From Mesostigma viride (Eukaryota > Streptophyta > Mesostigmatophyceae > Mesostigmatales > Mesostigmataceae), in assembly GCA_009746045.1 (NCBI GenBank), contig RPFO01000072.1, forward strand, positions 765,620-829,619: a DNA stretch of 64,000 nucleotides, read 5' to 3'. The position numbers were made by a program, and so were the translations under genes. The notes under the pieces were generated by a model, which had not been told where the DNA came from, ran no database searches, and worked only from the letters and a program-made list of their open reading frames with translations. Each line of letters starts with the position of its first letter. Positions within the stretch are counted from its first letter, which is position 1. Below are positions 54,901 to 64,000 of the stretch, piece by piece.

Positions 54901-57900
54901 AGCCTGCCTATGAGGTTCCTTGCCCCCTGTTGTATGCCCACCACTGTGGGGTACAACTGCGGGCTTTCCCCACAAGAAATCCGTTTTCTCTGAATATAGT
55001 TTAATTAACGCATGCGGGAAAGATAGGGCCGCTTTGCCTTGGCCTGCGTGTGGAAGGCTGTCTGCGACATGGGCTGACAAATTCGATCTGATAAAAGGGT
55101 TTCATGTTCGCCTGAATTTGCCTTGGATGGCCCGGCTGTTTATAAGGGTCGGTGGCTATTAATTAGTGGTCCGAGAAAATTAATTGTAGGTTTTATACGA
55201 CTTGCTTGCAAAGATTCGTATTTGGTTGTACCAGCTGAGGTTAGCTGGGGACCTGTAGGGTCGGCTGGTTGCTTAACGAATCTTTGACTGATTTGGGTTC
55301 TTTAGTGAGTCGTGATTATTTATTGTATAGTGGATTCGGACTGGCCCAAGGGGTCGATGGGCGAGGTTTATGTTTGTCAGTCTTGGGAACCTTGTACAAC
55401 TACCTGTACGGTTAACGCACTAGCCTGGGGGTGCGTGGCCACGTTGTTTGTAGTGGCGTTTTCAGCACTGTTCAGGCCGGCGTGTGACGCATGCCGGTGT
55501 TACTTAATCTAGGATGATGTCAGCTTGTGTGTCGGCGGACCATGCCTTAAGCAAGCTAGGCAGGCAATGATCCGCAATTGTTTCTTTCCCCTCCCTCCCA
55601 CCCTGGCATCCGTACTGGCCGAGTCAGCCTGCCTACAGTATGAGGTTACTTGCCCCCTGTTGTATGCCCACCACTAAGAAAAGCATAAATTAATTGGTGA
55701 ACATGTGCATCGTTGTTTGCCATCCAGCCCATGGATACTTAAGCCTGTTTCATGCCTCTACGAAGATGTATAATTTATAAATATGATCCATGCTTGTGCT
55801 CCCCCTGTGCCAGAGCTCCGCGTTTGCTCAGAAAAGAATGGGATATTGTAGAGGCGGGAAATGATGCACCTAAGAACAAGAGCAAGCATTTCAACCCCAA
55901 GCCAGCCCATTTCTGTTACCATGAACAATGAGAGTTATTGGTGGTACCAAAGACTTGATAGCTGGGCATACAATCGCTCTTCTTCAAGAAGGCAAAAGGC
56001 CAAATGGGAAATGGGGATTCCAAGGAAATAAGCATTCCATTAGCGAGTCCCTCGGAGGAGAACTGTTAGTCGCCATGGATCGCACATGCCTAGCTTTAAG
56101 CCTTAAACTAGCTGGTATACATGTGACCAAGCAGACATTGACCGTCCCCGGTGGCTTTGTACAGTCCACGGCTGGTATTCATGCGGCTTGAAACCAGCTA
56201 CAGCTACAGCTACAGCTACAGCTACCACAGTAGGCAGCAAACAGTAACACCCCGGGCATATTACACGCCTGTTGTGTAGCGTTAGGGCATGGCACGGATG
56301 GCAGCATACCTCCACCTCGACCTCCGCGCTTTCTATGTCCAAGAATGCCCCTTCCCTCAGGTACTCCACCCAGGTGAGCGCCTCCGACTGGCTCTTGCCA
56401 ATGTCAATGAAGAAGGGGAAGATGTCCCTGCCACGGTAGGGCAGCGGTTGAAACCCTGGAAGCAGCCCGGAATGCGCGCACAAGGAAAAACCATGGTAAA
56501 TTGGTATTGATATTGCTACTAATTCAGCAAGTACTGATTCGATCGACCCTCACTGGCCTGCATCGTGGCAGATATACAACACGGACCAGAAGCCAGCGAT
56601 CTTGCCATAGTTCCATGGCCGGGGTTTTCAGAGAGACTAGGCAAGAAGGAACAGAGCAGGAAGACAAGGGACAGGGAAACAACAAAGAAAAACAAGGGAC
56701 AGGACAGGACCAGGTGTCAACGTCCCATGACAAGCAGAGGTTGGCTACAGTAACAAAGAACCTGAGGTCCGCCTTGGTAGTGGGAGACAGAACAATGTCT
56801 CAAAATAGTGAAGGCCTCACCACTTATGGACCAATACTTTTCTTACCCGAGGTTGCCTGCCTCCGCCCTCTGCCCATACAGATTGCATGACCAATTCCTA
56901 GAGGCTCCATAGCCCCTGGACCTCCTGGGTCCCCTTACTAACGTGCTAGCTCACTATCGGGAAATCATCCCCGCCACGCCCCCCGCTTGCTCCCTCCCTC
57001 GTTCCCTCTTGAAGGGTTGCCTTGCAAAGTCGTAGGCCTCCCCTTGACTCTCGGTCCTTGATAAAACAGAGAGTTTGATGCCTTCAACTGACTCGCGTGT
57101 CGGCAATCCTATTACCGATAGTCAACTTCCTTTCTGCTGTGCGTTTACTGCACGATGTGATTCATGTGCATGCACATACCCGGGGGAATCGCCTTTTCAT
57201 CCAAGTCCTCGAAATACTCCTTTTTGCGGTCAAAGAGCTCGCGATTGAACAAAGATGATTCCTTGGAGAAGTAAGGGCTGCATAAGGACATGCACGCACA
57301 ACACGTAATTAATTAGGGCATGCACGCATTATAGGTAATTGATTGAGATAGCGGAAAGAGTGGGCAAGGACAAATCATGTGTGGAAACCATGGTTCAGGA
57401 AAAGTGGTTTACTACTTGGACAAACTACTACTGCATCCCAACACTGCACCTGGCATATGATATACCGCTGATATAATGCGGCGGACCTGCCATCTACACA
57501 GTCTGCGGTAAAAGGTACCGCACTACATGAAGGCCTCACTTGGCACCAAACGCCTTCGCATTGGCCCCTGTGGCAAACCCCAGATTGAAGAGTGTCTGGA
57601 ACTTCTTGTCCGCGGGCGCGTACTGCCGCGGGGTCCGGTGCTGCGTGATCACCATGCCTCCAACGATGCGGTTAGTGACACCTGCCGTCCGCCACCGTGA
57701 CTGCAGGGTTGTGGACGACGATGATTCCGATTGTGCAGGGCTTTCCCCTGCTGCGTCATCAGGCACGGCGATCGATTTTGTGTTGGACAATACCGTGAAG
57801 CTCTTTTGGAACAGATGGTGTTCCCCCGGCTTGAGGAGCCGTGAAGGGCAGACGATTCGTATTTCGCCTGGCGAGAACGGCAGGAACCGGGCAGCCAAAC

Positions 57901-60900
57901 AGAGAGGACAATCAAGGAACAGCGACATCAAGTCATGCAAAGAGAACGGCCCTCAATTTAAAATATGGAATCTTAGACTTAAGTAACTTACATAGGCACT
58001 TGGTAAGAATAGTAAGTATGCACTTGTCAGGTGCATATAAGTCAAGTTTGTGCTTTTGTAGTCCGATGGGTCCACGCGCTTACAGCGACAGCTCACGCGT
58101 CTGGGATGTGTCCCTAACACAAATGGGTGGGACAGAGTTATGTAGCCTGGACAGCACGAAAACTGAAATCAAAGCCCACCAGCATGACATGGTCGCACAA
58201 GGTTGCCCCACCACCGTGTTCAAATTTAGTTAGATAAGCTAATCGCTGCCAATCCACCATATTGGAGTCCTTGTCCCACGTGCAGGATTATTGACCCACC
58301 AGCGTCCCACCCACATGAGGCATCTCTCGCCTGCCTCGTGAACAGTTATTTGTGTGGGCACCTGTTCCTATACGCAAAATATGTAGTACCGGTACAGGGT
58401 AACGAACTACGGCTTCGCAAGGCAGCCCCTTTAAGGAAAATGGAGGTTTAATTAGGAAAATGTCGAATGGGAGATAGGTCTACAGGGTGGTTAACGGGAA
58501 GAGTTCATAAGATGGGAACCCAATGTCAGCGTGAGGATGGAGAGACTGCTACATCAGACGTGAAATTCCAGAAACAAATTGAGCTCTCGTCTCCTTAGAC
58601 GATCAAATTTCCTCCATCATGTTGCCCAAGCGCCTGCCGCCCTGTACGCACCATTGATGTCGAATTCCCGGCAGCAGTCCGTCAAGTCGCTCTGGCACTC
58701 CTCTACAAAGCACTCCTCGTCACAAATAACATCAGCCAGCCACACGACGGGGCACCCAGGCGTGCACTCGGCTTGGACCTCGTCTTCATAACCTTCGGAT
58801 GTGCCCGCCTCGGTGTCCCCACCCTCGTTGCCGCTGCCGACCTCACCATAGTACTGCCTAAGTCCCAGCTTCTTGGCACACCTGCCAAACTTCTGTGACA
58901 GCCCGCGGACCTCCTCCTCGCCCCCATCCAACCAGGGAACGGGCGTACCGTCCTCCAAGAAATCCTGCATGCAGCATACATGGCCAGATCCACACGCGGT
59001 CACTGGTGTAGACTGGCTGGACAGGCACTCAGGCAGGCACCGAGGGAGCCAGAGACTTGACTTTTATACCTAGGAGCATAAGCAGCCCACTGGGCTGAGA
59101 CAGACGCCCAGCTGCCCAGTGCCCGCCCGCCTGCCCAATGATGCTTGCAAGCTGCGCACGCCCAAGTTAAGCCACTACATATGCACGCCCACCGGTACTT
59201 CCAGCCAGCAGGCTAAGCCTACTGACCACTTCGTGAGCGATTGCTGGCCAATGAGATAACAACTTGTAATTACGTTAGCACAGATGACACACAATACGGT
59301 GACAAGTTAGGCCAAAGCTGTGCCACGAGACGTACGAAATTATGGACACATTGGCCCATACCTCCAGCAGCCTGACTAAGTACAGTCATTACCGCGTTAA
59401 GTTAGACTGCAGTTAAATGCGCAAGCTCCACTGGCGCGCAGGCTTCCCGGTTACCACGTTAAGTTGCGACGCGGAACTTCAGGCGTAGATCGCAACTTAA
59501 CGTGGTAATGACTGTAAGAACAAAGTCAAGAGGGAAATTGCTTTTTAGTGAGTAATTTCACCTTCAATCCGACTATACTGAATGGCATGCACTAACAAAC
59601 CAGCATGAGCACAGCCCCGCCTGAGCGCCAACCATCATACTCCATTCCCAAGTTGAGCACTGCATGGTGCACTATTACATTTCACATGATTCTGGCCTGC
59701 ACTGTGTCAAACGGCAGTGAATCATGCTTGCTTGCTATACAATTATAATATAGTATGTCAAGAATCCTGTCTTGAATATGCCCATTATGCTGACCGTGCA
59801 GAAATCTATAATACGGGCAATCGTATTTGAGCCCTAATTAACAAATAGATATGCTCGGATAGTAGTACCTAAGTGGGATTTGTCCTATGTGAACGGACAC
59901 TATGACTATGTGCCAAGTTGTACAATGGCACTAGGACCGTTGGTCACTACTGTATCTTCGCCAGATTATAGTATTGTGTCAATTGTGCATGTCATACCAT
60001 GCCGTACCGAGTCATGCATGCGCATGCACCATGTTCTAACATACCAGCTGTCGTTATCGACCCATTGTCGGCCCATGCGCATACCAGGGCCGCCGCCACC
60101 ACTCACCTACCATAATTACCAATGTTCACGCTACCTTGAGGTAGCCATGGAAAGCCACACCATATTGACGTAATAAATAATTTTCCTGGCTCCTGACGTT
60201 GGCAATGATTCGTCACCTACACATTATTAATTCAAGTCCCCATAATAATCACCCATGCCTTTAACATGGCATCGGAGGTCCGGGGCAAGATCTTTCAATG
60301 GAATTAACCAACCTCTAAGCGGCAGCTCACATTTTATTGAGCGCCTTGATCATACATGTAGTGTAAATTTTCATATGCGGAGCAGCTTGGTCGAATTCTT
60401 GTACTTGATACGACCATGATTATGGCGCAGATGCTACCGTGAAATTCAAGGCTTTCAATCGACGTACTTAAACGTTTGGTAACACCAAATGTTCGGGGTG
60501 ACACTTACCGTCGCTAAAATCCGTCAAGAATTTCCCAAGTTCCGGTGCGCAGGCCAGATCTACGCTTTTATACTTATATATGCCCGAAACTGATCAAACG
60601 CCAACATTTCGGTGATGGGGACGTCGGCACTGAAGCCTGGCAGTCAAAAGGTGCTGGCTCTGGTTCCAGGCAGTGCCAGTGATTTTTTTACCTGGCAGCA
60701 CATTTTGGCCGAGTGCAGTGCGTCTAATCGCCGCGGGGTCACTGACGGGCTCCCACTGAGCCGCACGAGCTGTGAGCATCGACGAGAAATCGGCGGAGCT
60801 GTTTACCTCAAGAGTTTTTCATGAAAACCGGTCTTTCTTTTATATGTACCGGCACCATTTCGTGTGGCATCAACATTTTTTTTTGGGCGCATTCTTTTAA

Positions 60901-63861
60901 ACCGGAATTCTTTTTAAACGGTCATCACTTCAAGCGCCCAGAACCTGCCATGCTCCAAGTTTCCAAGAAAAAAGGGAACCTTCGCTGCCAGGGTCCTGCT
61001 CTCAAGGCCAGCCTGCTGACACAGCTGCACACCACACCAAGGAGGGTGCTCACTATGTAACCCCCACGTTGTTTTCATACTGTAGACAGCAGCAGCAGCA
61101 CAGTCCCATCAGCACTGGTCATCACACTGGCATCAACAAGCTCAGCAGGCAACACCAGCAGGAATATAGTACACTGCATAGTCCATGCAGGCAGCTACCC
61201 ACACTTGCCTATAGCCAGCAAGGAGAAGTAGTAGCACCCAGCAGCACATGCATGAATTCATGACTCTCCACCACAGGCGTAGAGTAGATAGTAGTTGCAG
61301 TCAGCTGCACGCACTTGTCTAGCTAGCAAGTAGCAGTCCAGCAACCAGCTCTACATCCTCACGTCACAGTTCACCTTGCAGTACTTAGTTGCAGTAAGTT
61401 GCACCAAAACCTGTTGGCAAGCAAGTCAAAGTAGCACTACCAGCCACACAAGAAACTGTACCCACACACAGCATAGATCGTGTGTGCACACACAACTGTC
61501 AGCTGACGTCACCGGTTTACCAGCAGCTACCAGTACAGTACACAACGTTTCCAGCTGCAACCCTGGCATCAACCAGTACCGGCTACAGTCTGCATCCAGA
61601 CTCAGCACTGAGCAACCAGTCTTTACAGTTTAAGAGCCAGTTTCCAGTTCAAATGGCTCCACCTTCACTAGTGTGGCGCACTCCATGTGACAATATGGGG
61701 CTACACAACCTTGCCCTCATTTCCTTGCTGTATTATAGCAAGACCAGGGTGTTGTGTAAGGAGGGAATCCACTTAGGTACCCGACTATCCTCGCCCAGGA
61801 TCTAGCATTTGTATTTGTAGACAGCATCATGTGCAAGGCTCGGGTGTCAAGAATCCTGTCTTGAATATGCCCATTATGCTGACCGTGCAGAAATCTATAA
61901 TACGGGCAATTGTATTCGAGCCCTAATTAACAAATAGATATGCTCGGATAGTAGTACCTAAGTGGGATTTGTCCTATGTGAACGGACACTATGACTACCG
62001 TAGTGGTCAAAATCACTTTGCGACAAACCTCTTTGCGAATCGACCTCGCAAACTACTTTTCATGGGCTTCATTTTGGGTCGCAAAGTTCAAAACTTACCG
62101 CGTCGCGCCTGCGCCGTGGGCACCGCACGCAGACAGGTAGAACGAGCGCGTGGCGCCAAAACTTTCGCGCCTTTTGTCACTTGTCATGCGAAAGCCAAAG
62201 GCTTGTGCAGCCATGCACGTTGTCTTGGCACGATGGCAGAAGAGCGGGGAGGCCGGCAGGCCAGCAGGCAGTCAAGCCTGCTGGCCTATAAATTTACAAC
62301 ATCGAGTACCTGCCACTGACCATAAACAAGTCGATGGGCTCGCAAACCTAAAACTTTGCCTTCATTTTGGGTCGCAAACTATAAATTTTACCCTGCTTTT
62401 GGGTCGCAAAGTAGGTTTGTCGCAAAGTGATTTTGACCACTACGGTATGTGCCAAGTTGTACAATGGCACTAGGACCGTTGGTCACTATCTTCGCCAGAT
62501 TATAGTATTGTGTCATGTGCATGTCATACATACCATGCCGTACCGAGTCATGCATGCGCATGCACCATGTTCCAACATGTACCAGCTGTCGTTATCGACC
62601 CATTGTCGGCCCATGCGCATACCAGGGCCGCCGCCACCACTCACCTACCATAATTACCAATGTTCACGCTACCTTGAGGTAGCCATGGAAAGCCACACCA
62701 TAAATATTGACGTAATAAATAATTTTCCTGGCTCCTGACGCTTAAGTTGGCTATGATTCGTCACCTACACATTATTAATTCAAGTCCCCATAATAATCAC
62801 CCATGCCTTCAACATTATTAGTACACGAAGTCCTGCAGAAGAAGAAACCGTACCCACACAACGACATTACATTTATTCCAATGTGGGCTACAGGTAACCC
62901 CCACCTTGCCAGGGTGGGGGTTGCATAATCATATGTGTACACAGACATCTAGTATAAGCTTGTGACAGCTCAGAAGAAAGGTCGCATCAAGAACTTGGAA
63001 GCGCATGCACGACCCGCTATGTGGCATGTTCTTCTGCAAGTTAGCAAGTGGCAAGTTGTAGCAGTGAAAATGAATTTGGGGCTCCCGACAGGGGCCCATG
63101 GCTTGATGTCCATGTCTCCCAGATTTTTCTGCATGAACTGGTTGGCAAGCCCGTGGTGTGATGTTCTCCAAGCCCGAGGTCAAACAGATAAACCTGACTA
63201 GTTTAAGGTTGCATGTGGCTGCTTTAAAGCAAAATTTAGCCCCAAACTTTTGCACCTTGAGCGAGACACCCTATTTCAAGCCGACAGCACACGTGTGCTA
63301 GCTTGCGGATGGCGTTTTCTAGTTGGCTGCAAGGATTAACTTTGTGACAGTGGCTAGGTTGGAAAGTTGCACACCCCATTTGGCCCCAAGCTAATGGCTT
63401 TTTGGCTTGGCCAGGTTCGCTTTAGTAACCCTGGCGCGGCCAGCAATCGGGCCAGAATCTATCGAGATTGGCACTGTAGGCTTCTAGAACCACTTTCAAG
63501 TATCAACAGAGAACGAACCAAAGAAATGCTTGGTGGCACCTACCAGCAGCAAGAAGCTCAGCAAGGGCCGGATGTCCATGTACGCAGCGCGCTCTAAGTA
63601 GTAACCCAGCACGGCCAGTGGCTGGGTGTCACAGCCGAGCTTTGCCTCACAGCGCTCCACAAGCGCGGAGGCGTTGTATGGTGGCCACGGGAGGCTGAGC
63701 GGTTCTCCTTCCCCTCCGTCCTCCAGTATGCCGTCGCACGGCCAGTAAAAGCCCACACTCGCGGTGAGGCAGCTGGCCTGGCAGGGAGACAACTCCCTGT
63801 GTCGCCATGGGCCATGGTTACAAGATATCCACGCACAAAAGCCGGAGAGAGCTTTTGTAAG
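44387..63861 (-). CDS. Polycystin (PKD2-like) cation channel, 5'-incomplete
   Basis: Ten exons join with matching phases: 63861-63544, 58964-58652, 57867-57540, 57277-57180, 56455-56310, 54349-54166, 53798-53506, 52244-52042, 51091-50941 and 45991-44387 (3639 nt, 1212 aa). All introns are GT-AG. Order: Cys-rich extracellular text, a Lin-12/Notch-like repeat, the polycystin extracellular domain, helices S2-S5, pore, S6 and a cytosolic tail with coiled coil. Such channels pass Ca2+ and other cations, often in cilia. The first helix S1 and start lie beyond the window edge. The weakest junction is 50941/45991, where S6 looks 5-6 residues short, so a micro-exon may be missing. Introns hold arrays and mobile elements but no coding break was seen. 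Confidence 0.85.
46055..46115 (-). repeat. Degenerate upstream copy of exon 10 start
   Basis: CAG/AATCTCGTCATGATCAA with preceding TCGCCACCTTCCCCGTGCC resembles the true acceptor and first codons at about 46028-45975 (CAG/AACTTCATCATGATCAA). It lies about 100 bp upstream of the true start in the transcript. Confidence 0.75.
46600..46937 (+). repeat. GGGCAGGC 8-bp array 1
   Basis: Begins as irregular GGGCCGGA/GGGCAGGA units and becomes a pure GGGCAGGC array. Lies in the S6-splitting intron. Open frames across it (AGRRAGGQ repeats) are period artefacts. Confidence 0.95.
46938..47007 (+). repeat. Array-flanking unit U, copy 1
   Basis: About 70 bp with GGTCCTATGTTTGATTCCTT and TTCCGCGGAATCTCAG, repeated at 47357-47425. 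Confidence 0.85.
47357..47425 (+). repeat. Array-flanking unit U, copy 2
   Basis: Differs from copy 1 by a few bases. GTTCGATTCC here is a B-box match, so U may come from a tRNA-related repeat. Confidence 0.85.
47437..47975 (+). repeat. GGGCAGGC 8-bp array 2
   Basis: Same 8-bp unit as array 1, with internal stretches of GGGCCGGC and GGGCGGGC variants (about 47580-47770) arranged in blocks, a sign of higher-order copying. Confidence 0.95.
47976..48150 (+). repeat. Mixed G-rich transition zone
   Basis: Short runs of GGGGGCTG, GGGGGGC, GCCGGGGT and GCAGGGTT units link array 2 to the GGGGGCAT array. Confidence 0.85.
48151..49055 (+). repeat. GGGGGCAT 8-bp array
   Basis: About 900 bp, again with an 8-bp period, with CATGGGGTCA, CATGGGAGCA, CATGGGCGCA and one-base-short variants in clusters. 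Strong G-quadruplex potential on the plus strand; the gene's transcript carries the C-rich strand. Confidence 0.95.
49056..50930. other. Intron remainder, no gene seen
   Basis: Rest of the intron between polycystin exons 9 and 10. A patch at 50235-50410 is rich in AGTTCC/GGAACT in both orientations and may be a decayed foldback or transposon end. Confidence 0.35.
51228..51282 (-). repeat. Degenerate upstream copy of exon 9 start
   Basis: GCAG/CTCCTTTGGCAACGCC, then GACTCCACTG, resembles the true GCAG/CTCGTTTGGCACCATC and TTCTCCACC at 51094-51050. Offset about 180 bp. Confidence 0.7.
52300..52440 (-). repeat. Degenerate upstream copy of exon 8 start and its intron end
   Basis: GACATCTCGCGTGTCACCGA plus TGTGTAC resembles exon 8's GGCATCTCAAGTCTCACGGA plus CGTGTAC. 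The similarity also covers intron sequence before it (CTTGGCCC, GCCTGCCAC). A third, shorter echo lies at about 52500-52530 (ACACCAGGTGCAGGACATCT). Period about 120-140 bp. Confidence 0.75.
54436..54475 (-). repeat. Degenerate upstream copy of exon 6 start
   Basis: GCAG/GTCATGACAAACGATGG, then CATCC, resembles the true GCAG/GTCGTGACATACAATGG plus CATCC at 54353-54325 with about three mismatches in 29. GAGTACTT follows in both. Offset about 120 bp. Confidence 0.8.
59383..59514. mobile_element. TA-flanked MITE (132 bp)
   Basis: Terminal inverted repeats CAGTCATTACCGCGTTAAGT and its near-perfect reverse complement at 59494-59514 are bounded by TA on both sides. A second inverted pair (TTACCACGTTAAGTTGCGA at 59451, reverse complement at 59492) lies inside. 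TA duplication and size suggest a Tc1/mariner-mobilised MITE. It sits in the polycystin intron. Confidence 0.75.
59756..60266 (+). repeat. Left LTR, empty site for the MITE
   Basis: Contains CACTATGACTATGTGCCAAG uninterrupted at about 59898-59917, the pre-insertion state of the site occupied in the right LTR. Confidence 0.7.
60267..60285 (+). promoter_or_regulatory. Putative tRNA primer-binding site
   Basis: TGGCATCGGAGGTCCGGGG, starting with TGG (complement of CCA) immediately after the LTR. The tRNA was not identified. Confidence 0.55.
61845..62814 (+). repeat. Right LTR, interrupted by a MITE
   Basis: Close copy of the left LTR with a few indels, plus the 448-bp insertion at 61998-62445. 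Confidence 0.7.
61998..62445. mobile_element. MITE with 33-bp TIRs and TA duplication, nested in the LTR
   Basis: Both ends read CCGTAGTGGTCAAAATCACT onward as perfect inverted repeats of 33 bp. TA flanks each side, and the other LTR shows the empty site GACTATG. The inside has repeated CATTTTGGGTCGCAAA-like blocks near both ends (subterminal repeats) and no transposase. Confidence 0.92.
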
Positions 63862-64000
63862 CTGCGGCGGAAGACATAGCGGATTTTGTGTGCTTTGCAC
63901 CACATGGAGATCCACAACTATGTACTCACCTTGCAAGTCAACAACTAGCTAGAGCAAAGACTTTTCTTTTTCGCTACTGTCAGTGGTACAGTAACTGGCA

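Larger units (their letters stand above)
59756..62814 (+). mobile_element. Small non-autonomous LTR retrotransposon (TRIM/LARD-like)
   Basis: Two direct repeats, 59756-60266 and 61845-62814 (the latter about 520 bp without its nested MITE), start TGTCAAG and end AACA, thus TG...CA as in LTRs. Directly after the left repeat comes TGGCATCGGAGGTCCGGGG, which fits a tRNA primer-binding site. The 1.58 kb interior has no frame above 85 codons. No matching target duplication was seen (TAGTA left, TTATT right), so the exact edges are uncertain. It lies in a polycystin intron, antisense to the gene. Confidence 0.65.
56310..63861 (-). other. Polycystin exons 1-5: LNR-like repeat and extracellular (TOP) domain
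   Basis: Exon 2 has CTPGCPVVWLADVICDEECF and a following DLTDC, the Cys and Asp pattern of a Lin-12/Notch repeat. Exon 3 has RIVGGMVITQHRTPRQY, a hallmark strand of the polycystin extracellular domain. Exon 4 (98 bp) gives NPYFSKESSLFNRELFDRKK, too short to stand out as an open frame and found from splice sites and phase. Exon 5 has FPFFIDIG and ALTWVEYLREGAFLDIESAE. Junction codons (Gly, Asn, Gly) are each completed by the neighbouring exon. Confidence 0.8.

Noticed and set aside
59756-62814. Target-site duplication for the small LTR element
   Set aside because: The flanks TAGTA and TTATT do not match; not claimed.

Overview
The window reads as nuclear DNA of a green alga (Chlorophyta). Three protein-coding host genes have spliced, G+C-rich exons with GT-AG introns. 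A TGTAA motif of the type green algae use as a poly(A) signal lies downstream of at least two of them. One gene encodes a polycystin-type channel, one a protein with a plastid-like leader, and the retroelement types present are eukaryotic. I cannot name the species from the sequence. There are no bacterial operons, rRNA genes, CRISPR arrays or convincing tRNA genes.

Layout. 0-14.3 kb is a retroelement graveyard. It holds a pair of opposed 1.2 kb repeats, non-LTR retrotransposon pieces of two kinds, and ORF1-only elements. One kind has an apurinic-type (APE) endonuclease and ends in a hairpin plus a (TTAA)n tail; the other has a C-terminal restriction-like endonuclease (RLE). 14.8-16.9 kb is a two-exon acyltransferase-3 family membrane protein gene (minus). 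17.8-18.5 kb is the 5' part of a Vma12/TMEM199-like V-ATPase assembly factor (plus). Its second intron is hit by a complete Copia-type LTR retrotransposon (18.6-26.1 kb, minus) with LTRs that read as identical and a perfect 5-bp target duplication. 26.1-36.4 kb is non-genic DNA with foldback elements, half-LINEs and short tandem repeats. 36.4-44.0 kb holds three LINE copies. One is split by a younger inverted copy with an 11-bp target duplication. Two carry a (CATC)n satellite in the 3' region. 44.4-63.9 kb is one large minus-strand polycystin (PKD2-like) gene, 5'-incomplete at the window edge. I could join ten of its exons with every reading phase agreeing.

The polycystin introns are the second accessory layer. 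The 4.9 kb intron inside the S6 helix carries about 2 kb of 8-bp-unit G-rich arrays. The 4.6 kb intron nearest the window edge carries a small non-autonomous LTR element with a TA-flanked MITE nested in one LTR, plus another short MITE. Four transmembrane exons have a degenerate copy of their own splice acceptor and first codons 80-200 bp upstream.

The host genes share no pathway. Points most likely to be new: the gag-IN-PR-RT-RH order of the Copia element; the ORF1-only LINE derivatives; the terminal hairpin plus TTAA tail shared by LINE families; the LINE-borne expanding satellite; a perfect 206-bp palindrome in a foldback element with a Pol III B-box core; and the ladder of ghost splice acceptors in the polycystin gene.
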